DNA of 64,000 bases from Phycisphaeraceae bacterium (GCA_020639195.1 JACKHB010000003.1:1-64000), one strand, 5' to 3'; shown: positions 51,375 to 62,962, counted from the first letter of the stretch. The notes: generated from the letters alone by a model not told the origin. Program-made: numbers and translations.

Positions 51375-54300
51375 CTAGAGCGCCACGGACGTTCCCAGTG
51401 GTGCTCCGAGTGTTCCAAAGCCTCCGGGGAAGAAGGAGTCGTAGTGGGCCATGTAGGCGACGACGGGCTGGGCGGCCTTGACGGTGATGCCGTAGAAGAC
51501 CTTCTTGTTGCGTTTGTCGCCGGTGACGAAGTCGTGGACGTCGAACTCCTGGACGCGTCGGGCCGGCAGGGTCCGCCGTTGAAGGTCTCCTCGCCCAGGC
51601 CGCCGTCGAAGTGCAGGGGTGATCTCCACCAGCACGTCGCCCTCCTGGGGTTGAACAGACGCAGGTACTCGGTGACCACGCCCTCGCGCTTGGGCCTGAA
51701 GCCCTCGCCAAAGCCCCACAGCGTGTAGGCCTTGTCGGAGAACTCGCTGGCGAACTCGTCGCCGAAGGCGTCGGTGGGCAGGTTGAGCGTGACGGGCCTG
51801 GTGGACTCGAAGAACACCGAGTACGGCTCGCCGACGGGGAAGTTGGGCAGGGCCATGACGTCGAGCTGGGCCCGACGCTGGGCCGGGACGGTCAGCACCG
51901 TGCGGTACGCCGTGCCCGACTGGAACAGGAAGCTGAAGGTCACCGTGGCGCTGGACGTGCCGGGGTTGACCACGCCGATGATCTCGGAGACGGAGTTGAT
52001 GCCCACCTGGCCCTCGGGGATGGCCCCGCGCACGTCGCCGCCGCCGGGGGTGCCCGTCACGCCGCTGGCCACCCCGGTGTTCTTGTCGAAGTGCGACAGC
52101 ACCGCCACGATCTCGCCCTGGGCCTCGACCCGCACGCCGTAGGTGTCCGCGGGCAGGCCCACGACCTTCTTGACGTTGATCCCGCCGCGGCGGAACGCCC
52201 CGAGGTTCTGGGTGATCGAGACCGGCGTGGATCCCGAGGTGGGATAGAACGTCGTGGTCACCTTGATGGTGTGGTCGGTGGTGTTGGTGAACAGCAGGAA
52301 GTCGCTGACGCCCGGGGCGCGGGCGACGCTGCCGAAGGTCCACGTGTCGTCGATGCGGTTGGTGAAGCTCTCGCCCACCGCGGCGGGGCCGTCGGTGGAC
52401 AGGAACAGGTCGTAGTGGCTGAAGGTCGCGGCCACGGGCAATTCGGCGCGGATCTCGATCGCGTAGGGCGTGGTGGCCCGCACCAGCTGGTCGCCGGCGG
52501 CGAACAACGCCGGGGTCGTGATGGTGATGCCGCCGCGCTGGCCCGCGGGGATGGTCTGGTCGGCCAGCACCTGGTCGCGGTCGCCGGTCTCGTAGCGTGC
52601 CAGCACCACGACGCGCACCGGGCGGTCGTGGGGGTTGAGGATCGGCACGAACGTGCTGGTCTTGCCGTTGGCAAAGCCCTCGGGATAGAACGCCCGGTAC
52701 GGCAGCGTGGGCGCCGTGGAGGGGCCGTCGTTGCCGCCGATGCTCAGGGCCTGCTCGGCCGGGTGGGCCGGGTCGGCGGTCAGGTGCCCCGTCCCGGTCC
52801 CGTCGTTGATCTGGCCGTACAGGTCCAGCGTCTGCTGCTCGCTGTCGCCCATCAGCACGAAGTACCGCAGCGAGGTGGACTTGCCCGCGGCCAGGTCCGC
52901 CAGGTCGTAGGCCAGGGCCATGGCCAGATCGCCCGTGGCGCCGTCGGGGTCGTTGACCGCATCGGCCAGCAGCACGCTGGGATCGCGGATGGTGCGCGAG
53001 GGATCGAAGAACGTCGCCGTCGCCCGCGCATCGGAGTCGGGCGCCGCGAGCATCGCCGTCAGGCCGCTGGGATACAGGTTGTTGGAGAAGCTCGCCATCG
53101 CCGCGGGCTGGCCCGCCAGCACGTCGTTGGACGTCGACGCGGTGGTGCCCTGCAGCAGGTTCAGGCCCTGCTGGGGATTGAACGCCTCCATCCAGGTCAG
53201 GCCCGTCAGCGGCGAGGCGGTGGTGTTGGTCAGCATCACGTCCACCACCACGAAGCCGTCCTGGATCCCCTGCGAGACGCTCCGCTGCACCCGCAGGCCG
53301 CGGAAGATCGACTCGCCCACCACGCGTCGGTTGAACGCGTCGGACTGGTCGGTCAGCGAGACCGGGATCCCGCTGTCGCCCCCGGCCCCGTCGTTGCGGA
53401 AGGTGAACCCGGCCACCGAGGCCCCGAAGAAGTGCAGGATCGGGGCGTTGGCGTTGTCCGCGTCGAACAGGAACTCCTGCCCGCCCAGGCTCAGGCCGGT
53501 GCGCGAGGCCCCGGCCCCGGCCCCGAACGAGCCGTCGCTGCCGGTGCCGAACGACGACACCTCGCCGCTGAGCACCAACGCCGGATCGCTCACCCCCGGG
53601 ATCACCGCCACGCCCAGGGTGTAGCTCCCGGTGCTCTGGGCCGCGACGCCGCTGGTCACGTCGAACGGGTCGTAGGCCACATTGGCCGACTCGCTCACCG
53701 CCAGGTAGAACGTGCCGCCCTCGGGGAAGACGAAGTTGGTGATCGTCGCGTCGAGCGTCCTGGCGGGATTGACCCGCTTGAGCTCCTGCCCGCCTCGTCG
53801 AACAGACGCAGGGCCGCGTCGAGCGAGCCCCTCGCTGGTCGCCGCGGCCTGCAGCGTCGTGCCCGCGCCCACGTCGATGCGGAACAGGTCGCGGTCGAGC
53901 ACCCCAAAGCCGCTGTCGCCGATCGAGGCCGAGACCGAGGCCGTGCCCGTGCCGTCGATCCCCCGCCAGGTCCGTGGCCGTCGCGATCGTGTCGTTGGAC
54001 TCAAAGGCCCCTGGAAGATGTCGTTGTCCAGCGTGAAGTCCAGCGACCAGTCGAGCAGGAACCCGCTGTTGAGCGCCTGCATCCTGGATCACCAGCGTCC
54101 ACAGCCCGCGGGCGCTCACCCCGTCGAGCGTCGACAACGCCGTCTCAGGCCGGAACGAGCCGGTGAACGGCGCCACGCCCTACGCGCGATGGTCTTGGTC
54201 GCCTCGTCGTCGAACAGCGTCCTGGTGTAGTCGTTGCCGTCGCCCCCACGCCGGTTGGCCAGCACCACCTCGGTCCCCTGCGGGCTGATCAGGCTGATCC

Positions 54301-56725
54301 GAAGATCGCTGGTGTAGTCGTGGTCGATGTCCACCCGGACGTTCACGTCCCGGATCGACCTCGCGTCGTTGAACACCAGCGAGTCGCTGAGCGTCCCCTG
54401 CGTGCCCTGCGGCGGCAGACGCGGCGGGTCGTCCCCGAAGTCCTGCGCCAGCGTGACCCGGTCCTCCTGGATCAGCTCCACCTCCAGCAGCAGGTCGTAC
54501 ACCCCCGTCGACTGCGTCTGCCCGCTGCCGGGAGCGTTCGGGTTGTACGACGCGTTGCCGAACCCGCTCACCCCCACGTAGTAGATCCCGCCCGTGGACA
54601 CGAAGTAGTCCACCAGCGCATCGGCCCCGTTGAACTGGTCGTTGGACGCCAACTCCTGCCCGAACGCGTCGAACAGCCGGACGTACGAGTCCAGCTCCGA
54701 TCCCCCCAGACGGTTCTGCGCGATCACCGACGCCCGGATCAGGCCCCCGCGAGGGATCGTCACCTTGAACAGGTCCACGTCCAGGCCCGCCCGGACCCCG
54801 TCGCCGATGGTCAGCCCCGTGAAGCTCGCGCTGCCGCTGGCGCTGAACGACGCCGGCGTCGCCTGCCCCAGCGAGTCGTTGGGCTCGAACGGCGTCGCCG
54901 GAGACACCACCAGGAAGTCGTACACCTCCGGCGTGCCCGACACCGCGTCGCCGTTGAGGAAGTTCCCGTCCGTGTCGCGGAACCCCGCCGGGTTGAGCGT
55001 CAGCCGGTACCGGTCCACCGGGAGACGCTGCTGCAGGAACGACTGCAGGTTCAGCTGGATCGTCACCGTCCGCGGGCCCGTCAGCGTCACCGAACCCAAC
55101 GGGATCGTCCGGTCGTCGCCCGTCCCGAACGTGTTGTCCGTCCCGTCGCCCACCAGCGACACGAAGCCCGCGTCGATCAGCGACCCGTTCAAGTCGCGGT
55201 TGAACGTCACCGTCACGCGGCTGATCGCAGACCCGTCCGCCCCCACCTGCCCCGTCACCGGGCCCGGCGCGATCGACGTCACCACCGGCCCGTCCAGGCC
55301 GATGATCCGCAACGCCTCGGCCACGTTCAACCGCCCCCCGCTGACCACCTTGGTCTGCAGACTCGGAAGAGGATCGCTGCTCTCGATCAGCACACGACGA
55401 AGCTCCTCGCCCGATGCGTCCGGACGAACCGTGCGGAGGAGCGCGACTGCGCCGGTGACCATGGGAGCGCTGAACGAGGTCCCACTGATGTACGTGTAGC
55501 CGCCGCCCAGCGCGGTCGTGCGGACGTTGGCGCCGGGGGCGGCGAGATCGACGCCCTGGCGTCCGTAGTTGCTGAACGAGGCGAGGGCGTCGTTGTTGTC
55601 CGTCGCCGCGACGCTGATGAGCCCGGGAATGTCGTAGCCGGCGGGGAAGGCGGTGCGGTCCTGCTCATCAACGGGATCGATGTCCTGCCCGTCGTTGCCC
55701 GCCGACGCGACGAACGTCCCGCCGGAGTTGATGAATCGAACGATCGCATCGCGCTCGGCCTGACGGAACGCGCCGGCCTCGAGCGGCGCGAACGTGCCGT
55801 AGCTGGCGTTGGCCGCGACGATGTTGTGGCCCCGGCCGCGCATCATCGTCAGGTAGTCGATCGAGCCCACGGTTGCCGACAAGGGGAGCAGGCCGAACTG
55901 ATCCGAGGCCTTCAGCGGCAGGAGCGAGACGGTCCACGCGACGCCGGAGACGCCGATGCCGTTGTTGCCGACCGCACCGATCGTGCCGGCCACGGAAGTT
56001 CCGTGGCCCTGATCGTCTGACGCATCGTTGTCCAGGTTGGCAAAGTCCCATCCGCGAACGTCGTCGACAAAGCCGTTGCCGTCGTCGTCGATGCCGTTGC
56101 CCGCGATCTCGCCTGGATTGCGCCAGATGTTGGCCGCCAGGTCCGGATGATCCAATTGCACACCGGTGTCGATGACCGCCACGATGACTCCGGCCGAGCC
56201 GGTCGTGATGTCCCAGGCCTGGACCAGGCTCGAGTCGGCTCCGATCGTGCCCGGGCCAGAGCCCGGCACGTTCTGCCCCGTGTTCTCCAGCTGCCACTGC
56301 TGCGTGAAGAACGGGTCGTTGGGAACCCTCGACACGCGGGCGACCGAGTTCGGCTCGATGGCGTCCACCCATCGGCTGGCGCGATCGGCGCGCTCCGCCG
56401 AATGCTGCAAGACGGCGCCCGTGACCCTCAGCTCCGCGGCGTAGCCCAGACCGAGGGGGCTGACGCTGTCGAACCCCACGCCCAGACTCCGAGCCAGGGA
56501 GCGCGCCCGCAACTCCAGCAGGGGTGTGGTCATCTGTCGGTCGAGGGTCAGGATCCACGAGCCGGAGATCGCCTCGACCTCTCGGCCGTTCCACGCGATG
56601 GAGTCCAGCGCGGGCGCCGAACTCATCAGCGTTCGTGGTTCGAGCGACTCAAGCGACGCGGCCTGTCCCTGCGCGTGCGCGAGGGTGTGGCCGGAGCGCA
56701 CCTGCCGGTTCTTTGCGTAAGCCAT
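51375..56725 (-). CDS. Large secreted S8 subtilase with LEPR-XLL start (interrupted by frameshifts)
   Basis: A secreted subtilisin-like peptidase of about 1780 residues if repaired. ASLESLEPRTLMSSAP near the N-terminus is the planctomycete LEPR-XLL signature. The S8 domain has Asp (VIDTGVQLDH, about 186), His (DQGHGTSVAG, about 241) and Ser (ISGTSFSAPM, about 417). Then come Ca-binding and Ig-like stretches, a DVNVRVDIDHDYTSDLRI proprotein-convertase-like domain and a long beta-rich C-terminus ending FFPGGFGTLGAPLGTSVAL. The reading shifts frame near 54180, 54085, 54010, 53965, 53830-53790 and 51640-51560, and each time the other frame continues the same protein. ATG 56725 has GAGGAGG upstream. 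The triad is intact in the unbroken first part. Confidence 0.85.
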
Positions 56726-56892
56726 TGAGGCCTCCTCAAACCCGCGGAACTTCACGATGTCTTCTCGGGAGGGACGCGAGCACGCGTGGCTCTGCCAGTC
56801 CCTCTGGGGTCCCTGGGCGGGACCCGGGTGGGGCACCATTCTATCCGCGATTCGAGTCCCGGTGGTTCCCCGGGATCCGCCCGAGGAGGGGA

Positions 56893-57624
56893 TCAGAGTG
56901 AGAGCGAGCCGAGGCGGTCCCGCTCTTCGGCACCACCGGCGAGGGCGAGGGAGGTCTGCAGGGCCCGGTCGTCGGGCGGGACCGACTGGATCGAGGCGAG
57001 CCAACGGCGGGTCGTCTCCATCGCGCCCCGAGGTTTGGAGGCGAACAACTCGGCCCAGCGCCGCGCGCGGGGCAAGACCTCTTCGGCGGTTTGGACGAGT
57101 TCGTGCGCGAGCCCGATCTCGGCCGCGCGACGCCCGGAAATGAGGCCCGGATCGAGCAGGCGACAACGGGCTGCGCCGTGTGGCAGCGCCTGGCCGAGGG
57201 TCGGGGCCGACACGGCGGGGGAGACGCCCAGGCGGACCACGGGGTAACCCAACTTGGCTTGTGCGTTCGTGACCACGGCATCGGCCCCACCGAGGAGGGC
57301 ACAGCCGCCCGCGATCGCTGCGCCGTGGGCCGCGACGACCACGGGGCAGGAGAGGTCTCGCAGGGTGGCGATGGCCCGATCGAGCCCGGAGAGCAGTGCG
57401 CGCATCACAGAGCCATCGGGGGCCTGCTGGCAGAGGCGCAGATCGAAGCCCGCGCAGAACGCGGGGCCATGTCCGCACAGGATGAGGCTTCTGGCGCGAT
57501 CCTGGGCCTGCGCCGCGAGCGCACAGAGTTCGTCGAGCATGGCGGGCGTGAGGGCGTTGCGCTGCGCGGGACGAGCGAGGGCGAGCGTCGCGATTTCGGC
57601 GTCGTATGAGATCGAAACGCTCAT
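56893..57624 (-). CDS. Enoyl-CoA hydratase/isomerase family protein (3)
   Basis: Encodes 243 residues. Crotonase hallmarks GPAFCAGFDLRLCQQ and AAHGAAIAGGCALLGGADAVVTNAQAKLGYPVVRLGVSPAV are present. Its ATG overlaps the stop of the HMG-CoA lyase gene (ATGA), so it is in one operon with it and most likely acts in leucine catabolism, probably at the 3-methylglutaconyl-CoA step, unless gene (2) does that. Confidence 0.87.
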   Translation of the reverse strand: MSVSISYDAEIATLALARPAQRNALTPAMLDELCALAAQAQDRARSLILCGHGPAFCAGFDLRLCQQAPDGSVMRALLSGLDRAIATLRDLSCPVVVAAHGAAIAGGCALLGGADAVVTNAQAKLGYPVVRLGVSPAVSAPTLGQALPHGAARCRLLDPGLISGRRAAEIGLAHELVQTAEEVLPRARRWAELFASKPRGAMETTRRWLASIQSVPPDDRALQTSLALAGGAEERDRLGSLSL

Positions 57625-58556
57625 GGCGCCCGCTCCGATGCGCGGGCCCGGGCGAGGATCTCGGCCGCGATCGTCGCCGCCTCAGTCAGCGCCGCGTCGT
57701 TCACGTGCGCTTCGCCCCCGGCCTCGCGAATGGCATTCACCAGCGCCTGCGCATCGATGTTGCCTGGCGCGCGACGATCGGGCGTGGAGGCGTAGGGGCA
57801 GCCGCCCAGACCCCCGACCGCCCCGTCGAAGGATCGCACTCCCAACTCGATGGCGGTCCGGATGCAGGACGATGCGCGGCCGAAGGTATCGTGCAGATGC
57901 AGCACCCAGCCCTCGGGGGCGAGGAAGTCGCATCCGGAGGACTTGTCGCGGGCGACCTCGAGCAGATGCGCGATGTCGTCGGGCGTCGCCACGCCGATGG
58001 TGTCCGCCAGATCGATCTCATCGGGCTCCAGTTCGGCAAGCATGGCCAGCACGCGGGCGAGGGCGATGGCGGGTGTCGGGCCCTCAAAGGGGCAGGCGAC
58101 CGCACACGACACGTACGCGCGGACGGACAGTCCCTGCTCGCGAGCGAGTCTCATCACCGGCCCGAACCGTTGGATCGTCTCGGCGATACCGGCGTTGGTG
58201 TTTCGTTTCGAGAACGTCTCGCTCGCGGCGGTGAAGACCGATGCCTTGTCGATGAGGCGCATCCCGGCGTGCGAGTTGGCCTGCACGAGCGAGGCCATTC
58301 CCCGCTCGTTGGGGACCAGCGCCGAATACACGACGCCCGCGGGCTTGCGGTCGGCCAGCAGCTCGCACAGTTCCGGCGCATCGCCGAGTTGGGGGATCCA
58401 GCGTTGACTCACGAAGCTCGTGATCTCGACCTCATCGACGCCGGTCCGCCCGACGGCCTCGACCAGCCGCGCCTTGTCCGGCGTTGGCACCAGCGCGGGC
58501 TCGTTCTGGAGCCCGTCTCTCGCCGAGACATCGGTGATCCGCACGCGCACGGACAT
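57621..58556 (-). CDS. Hydroxymethylglutaryl-CoA lyase
   Basis: Encodes 311 residues. Splits HMG-CoA to acetoacetate and acetyl-CoA, the last step of leucine degradation. A DRE-TIM barrel: ITDVSARDGLQNEPALVPT, the metal and active-site region VEITSFVSQRWIPQLGDAPE, and the catalytic-cysteine loop DGAVGGLGGCPYASTPDRRAPGNI. Start ATG 58556 gives MSVRVRITDVSARDG. Overlaps the hydratase gene by 4 bases. Confidence 0.94.
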   Translation of the reverse strand: MSVRVRITDVSARDGLQNEPALVPTPDKARLVEAVGRTGVDEVEITSFVSQRWIPQLGDAPELCELLADRKPAGVVYSALVPNERGMASLVQANSHAGMRLIDKASVFTAASETFSKRNTNAGIAETIQRFGPVMRLAREQGLSVRAYVSCAVACPFEGPTPAIALARVLAMLAELEPDEIDLADTIGVATPDDIAHLLEVARDKSSGCDFLAPEGWVLHLHDTFGRASSCIRTAIELGVRSFDGAVGGLGGCPYASTPDRRAPGNIDAQALVNAIREAGGEAHVNDAALTEAATIAAEILARARASERAP

Positions 58557-58593
58557 CGGTCGATGGTAGCGAATCGCGCTTCGGGCCGATCGG

Positions 58594-59538
58594 TCAGTCG
58601 GCTCGCTTGAACAGGTCGAGGAACCGGTCCTCGTACTGCTCGAAGACCCCAAGGCGATCGAGTTCGTCCTTGAGCTGAACCGCGCGGGCGCGATCGCGCC
58701 GGGCGGCGTCGAAGTACTTCTCGATCTGGGCGCGTGTCTCCTGATCCAACGGGCGCCGCTTGGGCTTGCTGGGCTCGTCGGGCTGAGGCTCGGGCGCGAA
58801 TTCCGGCCCGTCGTCGTCCTCGCCCGCCTTGTTCTTCAGTTCCTCCATGAGGCGGATCTGGGCGTCCTGCACGATCCTGGCGTTCTCGCGGAGGTCTGTC
58901 AGATCGATCGGGAAGTCGGCGAGCGTGGAGAATGTCTCGAGGATGGCGCAGGCCGCCTTGGGGTTGGGCACGTTGGCCGCGAAGAACGGGAATTCCGCCA
59001 GCAGGCACATCGCGGGGATGTCCCGTTCCGCCGCGGCCCCGAGCATGACGCCGTTGAGCCCGCCGATCTGTCCGTCTTCGACGCGACCGACCTCGAGCTG
59101 GTCCAGTTCCGAGAGCAGTTCCTTGGTGGTCGCGGCGCCGTACACGCTGGGCTCGGCCTCGGGGTGGATCTGCGAGGCGAGCGAGGCGAACGTGATGATC
59201 CGCTCCACGCCGCGGCTGCCGGCGTCTTCGATGAGCGATTGCGCGTGGGTGTAGACGCCTTCGGACGGCTGCGCCTCGCCGATGAGAAAGAGGAGTTCGC
59301 GGCCCGACTCGGCGCGCGTTGAGAACAGCAAGCCACGGGGCATCCGTGGCCGGGCGATGAGTCCGTCGCTCACATCGACGTGGTCGATGTCCACGAATGG
59401 GAAGAGAGAGAGTTCGGTTGGGTTCTTGAGCCCCAGGCGGTGCGCGACGTATCCGGCCGCGATGACCGCGACGTTGCCCATGCCCGGCCACGCCGCGATG
59501 AGCCAGGGACGCTTGGGGTTGGAGGCGGAGTCCGGCAT
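58594..59538 (-). CDS. PAC2-family protein
   Basis: Encodes 314 residues. WLIAAWPGMGNVAVIAAGYVAHRL, then ELLFLIGEAQPSEG and ITFASLASQIHPEAEPSVYGAAT match the PAC2 (proteasome assembly chaperone-like) family. A charged helical C-terminal segment follows. Members in bacteria have no established role. There is no proteasome gene here. It lies 37 bases ahead of HMG-CoA lyase on the same strand. Confidence 0.82.
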   Translation of the reverse strand: MPDSASNPKRPWLIAAWPGMGNVAVIAAGYVAHRLGLKNPTELSLFPFVDIDHVDVSDGLIARPRMPRGLLFSTRAESGRELLFLIGEAQPSEGVYTHAQSLIEDAGSRGVERIITFASLASQIHPEAEPSVYGAATTKELLSELDQLEVGRVEDGQIGGLNGVMLGAAAERDIPAMCLLAEFPFFAANVPNPKAACAILETFSTLADFPIDLTDLRENARIVQDAQIRLMEELKNKAGEDDDGPEFAPEPQPDEPSKPKRRPLDQETRAQIEKYFDAARRDRARAVQLKDELDRLGVFEQYEDRFLDLFKRAD

Positions 59539-59743
59539 CGACAGACCCTATAGCAACTCGTATGCCCGGTCACGGAGGTGTTCGCACGTGGCGTGGTGGC
59601 GGATTCTGCGATGGAGGTCGCGGCGGACTGCCGCAATGGCAGGTGTCCCGGGCGGGAAGGCGGGTGGTTCGGGCGCTGGAGCCCGAGCCGGGAAGAGCCG
59701 GCTCCGACGTGTCGGTCTTGATCCTGTCGGGCGTGGGCGCGGC

Positions 59744-62212
59744 TCACTGTTTCAGCCTGCGCTCCCACTCTTCTGCGCTTTGCGCTTCGCCCAGCCGCTG
59801 GTAGATCGCCACGAGCCAACGGACGGTCTGCTGTGATTCGGCGTGCTCCGGCCCGAGTGTCGGCTCGGAGTTCCGGTACGACTCGAGGAGGTACGGCAGC
59901 GCATCGCGGTCGCGTCCACGCTCGCCAAGGGCGATGCCATAGGACTGGTTGAGCATGCCCCGCAGCGGATGCGGATCCGGGAGCTGCGCGGAGACCTTCG
60001 GAATGACGTCCTGCCAGATGGGCTCGGCCTCGTCGAATCGTCCGGTGGCCGAGAGCGTGCGGGCGAGATTCTGGCGGGCGATGAGCGTGTTGATGTGGTC
60101 GGCTCCGAGGATGCGTTGGGCGCCGGCCGCGATCTGGCGCGTGATTGGCAGGGCGCCCTCGAAGTCCCCCTTGCCCACGAGAATGGAGCCGAGTCCGTTG
60201 AGCGCCTCCATGGTCTGCGGGTGGTCTTGCGGGAGCTCGCGTTTCGCCTGGTCAAGGGCGGTGCGCAGGGTCGATTCCGCGTCGTCCTTGCGTCCCAACT
60301 GGTCGTAGCAGTACGCCAGCAGCATGCGGTTTTCGAGCAGCGATTCGGGGCCTTCCGCCGGATCGTGCCCGGCGATCGCCTTCTCCAGCAGGGGAATGGC
60401 GTCGGCGCCGTCGCCCTCTGCGATCAGGTCTGCCGCACGACCGGCCATGGCGCGAACGGTGAATGGATGCTCCTCTCCCGCGACCTGCAGCAGCGTGGAG
60501 AGGGCGCGCTCGCGCGCTTCTCGCGATTCTTCGTATCGGGCGTCATCGCGCAGGTACTGGGCGTGGTTGTTCAGTGCGTTGAGCGTGTCCACGTGGCGCG
60601 GGCCCAGAGACGCCTCGTAGAGCTCGATCGCCTTCTCGCTGTGGGGCACGACGCGTTCGGCCTCGCCCAGGTGCTGGAAGACGCTCGCCAGGGCGAGATG
60701 GATGTATGCCGCGGCGTCGGGCTGATCGCCCAGTTCCTCATCCACGCGCTGCTCGAGCGAATCGATGGCCTCGCGCAGCGTCGGGTCGTTGCCCAGCGTG
60801 TGCTCGGGGCGGGTCGCGAGCAGGAGGTGGAAGGTGTAGAACTCGTTGACGGCGCGGGCGGCGTCGGCGCGGCGCTGGGCCTCGCGCCGGGCGTCGTCGG
60901 CCTCTCCGGCCAGACGCGTCGCCTGGGTGGCCTGTTCCTGCGCCTCGTTTCGGGCGAGCCTCAGGTCTTCGAGCGACGTTTCCAGCGCCCGGTTCGTGCC
61001 CGCGAGGCGGATCGCCAGGGCCGTGCTCACGATCGCTCCGGCCGTCACCAGCAGGGCGATGAGCGCGGCGCTGGCGACGAGGGGCTTGTGGCGTTTGGCG
61101 AACTTGCGAATCAGGTACACGCGGCTGGGCGGGCGAGCGACGATCGGCTCGTCGGCGAGGAACCGGCGGATGTCGGCGCCGAGTTCCGCGGCGGACTGGT
61201 AGCGCCTGTCGCGGTCCTTCTCGAGGGCCTTGGCGATGATGGTCTCAACATCGCCTCGGAACGCGCGGTTCATCGTGGAAAGGCGGGTGGGCTCTTCCGC
61301 CTGGATGATCCGCATGGCCTCGGGCACGAGCTTGCCCTTGATGTCGTACGGGAGCCGCCCGGTGAGGAGTTCGAAGGCGACGACGCCCAGGGCGTAGACG
61401 TCGCTGCGCGTGTCGAGCTTGGAGGCATCTCCGGCCACCTGCTCGGGCGACATGTAGGTCAGCGTGCCGATGAGCTGGCCGATCTCGGTCCGCAGCGTGG
61501 TGAGCTGCAGGTCCGGGTCGATGGCGCGGGCCACGCCAAAGTCCAGGATCTTGGGCTGGCCGTCGGGCGTGACGAGGATGTTGCCGGGCTTGAGGTCGCG
61601 GTGGATCACGCCGTTCTGGTGGGCGTGCTGGACGGCGTCGGCGATGCGCGCAAGCAGCTCCAGCCGGGAGCGCTGATCCAATGCGGGATCGACGACGGCG
61701 TCGTGGAGCGATCGTCCTCTCACCAGTTCCATCGCGAGGTATGGCACCGGCCCTTCGGCGGTCTGGGCGGTCCCCGCGTCGTAGATCTGCGCGATGCCGG
61801 GGTGCTGCAGGCGCGCCAGCAACTGCACCTCGTGCTCGAAACGGCGGTGCTGCGAGGGCGTGGCGAGCGCCGAGCGAAGCACCTTGAGCGCGACCAGGCG
61901 CCGGGGGTGGGCGCGCTCGGCCTCGTACACGATGCCCATGCCGCCCCGGCCGATCTCCCGCACGATGCGGTAGCCCGGCACGCTGGGCACGCCCGTGATC
62001 GACGGCGGAGTCGGGGGTGGGCTCGACGGCGAGCGGCTCGGGGGAGTCTCGAGGAAGGTCTCGCCGCGCTCGTGGGCCTCGAGCAGGGCCGTGACCTCGC
62101 GGCGAAGGCCCTCGCGCCCGGCGCACGCCTCGGTGATGAACGCGCCGCGCGCGTCGCCCGAGAGTGAGACGGCCCGACCGAACACGCGCTGGAGGTCATC
62201 CCATTGATTCAT
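59744..62212 (-). CDS. Ser/Thr protein kinase with membrane span and TPR-like C-terminus
   Basis: Encodes 822 residues. The kinase domain (about residues 78-345) has the glycine loop IGRGGMGIVYEAER, the VALKVL lysine, catalytic HRDLKPGNILVT and DFGVARA, and the substrate region GTLTYMSPEQVAG. A membrane span follows near 380-405 (LVASAALIALLVTAGAIVSTALAIR). The exported C-terminal part (about 460-820) is helical with TPR-like repeats such as LNALNNHAQYL and EALNGLGSILVGKG. The ECF sigma gene upstream overlaps it by 17 bases, a common planctomycete pairing in which the kinase relays a signal to the sigma factor. Confidence 0.92.
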   Translation of the reverse strand: MNQWDDLQRVFGRAVSLSGDARGAFITEACAGREGLRREVTALLEAHERGETFLETPPSRSPSSPPPTPPSITGVPSVPGYRIVREIGRGGMGIVYEAERAHPRRLVALKVLRSALATPSQHRRFEHEVQLLARLQHPGIAQIYDAGTAQTAEGPVPYLAMELVRGRSLHDAVVDPALDQRSRLELLARIADAVQHAHQNGVIHRDLKPGNILVTPDGQPKILDFGVARAIDPDLQLTTLRTEIGQLIGTLTYMSPEQVAGDASKLDTRSDVYALGVVAFELLTGRLPYDIKGKLVPEAMRIIQAEEPTRLSTMNRAFRGDVETIIAKALEKDRDRRYQSAAELGADIRRFLADEPIVARPPSRVYLIRKFAKRHKPLVASAALIALLVTAGAIVSTALAIRLAGTNRALETSLEDLRLARNEAQEQATQATRLAGEADDARREAQRRADAARAVNEFYTFHLLLATRPEHTLGNDPTLREAIDSLEQRVDEELGDQPDAAAYIHLALASVFQHLGEAERVVPHSEKAIELYEASLGPRHVDTLNALNNHAQYLRDDARYEESREARERALSTLLQVAGEEHPFTVRAMAGRAADLIAEGDGADAIPLLEKAIAGHDPAEGPESLLENRMLLAYCYDQLGRKDDAESTLRTALDQAKRELPQDHPQTMEALNGLGSILVGKGDFEGALPITRQIAAGAQRILGADHINTLIARQNLARTLSATGRFDEAEPIWQDVIPKVSAQLPDPHPLRGMLNQSYGIALGERGRDRDALPYLLESYRNSEPTLGPEHAESQQTVRWLVAIYQRLGEAQSAEEWERRLKQ

Positions 62213-62765
62213 CGCGCTGCTCCCGGGTCATCTCGTGAAAGAGCCACGCCCGGGCGAACTGCCACTGGTCCTTTACCGTTGTCGCCGAGAGATCCAGCAC
62301 CTCGGCCGTCTGCTCGATCGTCAGGCCCGCGAAGTACCGAAGCATCACGATCTGGGCCTTGCGCGGGTCGCGCTTCTCCAGAAGATCAAGCGCAGCATGC
62401 AGGCTCAGCAGCCGGAGATCGTCGTCGGCTGGGGCCTCGACGTCCGCGTCGTCCAGCGGCAGGGGACGCCGACCGCCGCCACGCTTGAGGGCCTGTCGGG
62501 AGCGGGCGTGGTCGATCAGGATCTGGCGCATGCAGTTGGCGGCGGCGCCGAAGAAGTGGGCCCGGTTCTCCCACGTGGGGGCCTTGCCGCCGAACAGGCG
62601 CAGATAGGCCTCGTGGACGAGGACGGTGGTCTGGAGGGTGACCCCCGCCTCGTGGCGCATGTGTCCCCGGGCGAGGTCGCGCAACTCCTCGTACACACGG
62701 GACAGCCACTCGCCGGGATCTCCCGGTCGATTGCGCAAGTCCGTGTCTGGCGGGGAGTTGGTCAT
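62196..62765 (-). CDS. ECF-type RNA polymerase sigma factor paired with the kinase
   Basis: Encodes 189 residues. It has the ECF-like sigma70 (PF07638) pattern: LSRVYEELRDLARGHMRHEAGVTLQTTVLVHEAYLRLFGG, NRAHFFGAAANCMRQILIDHARSR, and sigma4 RDPRKAQIVMLRYFAGLTIEQTAEVLDLSATTVKDQWQFARAWL. Starts at ATG 62765. Its stop lies inside the kinase gene, so the two are coupled. Unlike the ECF at 31553, there is no anti-sigma gene beside it. Confidence 0.92.
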   Translation of the reverse strand: MTNSPPDTDLRNRPGDPGEWLSRVYEELRDLARGHMRHEAGVTLQTTVLVHEAYLRLFGGKAPTWENRAHFFGAAANCMRQILIDHARSRQALKRGGGRRPLPLDDADVEAPADDDLRLLSLHAALDLLEKRDPRKAQIVMLRYFAGLTIEQTAEVLDLSATTVKDQWQFARAWLFHEMTREQRDESMG

Positions 62766-62962
62766 TGGATCATCGCGGCCCGAGGCCGGCACAGGATACC
62801 GGAGTGATTCACCCCATCGACATTTTCAGGGCGCCAATCCGGCCGGTCGGCCGGGTGCTTTCGCATGACCCGTCAACGGCGCGCGCGAGGGCGGGCTGCT
62901 CTGGTGCGCAGCGCGGTGGCTGCGCCCGCGCCCATCGCGTGCGCCGAATGGAGGGATCGCAG

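Noticed and set aside
52091..54166. Plus-strand open frame of 691 codons
   Set aside because: Antisense to the subtilase; the text is Val/Gly/Arg-rich and featureless.
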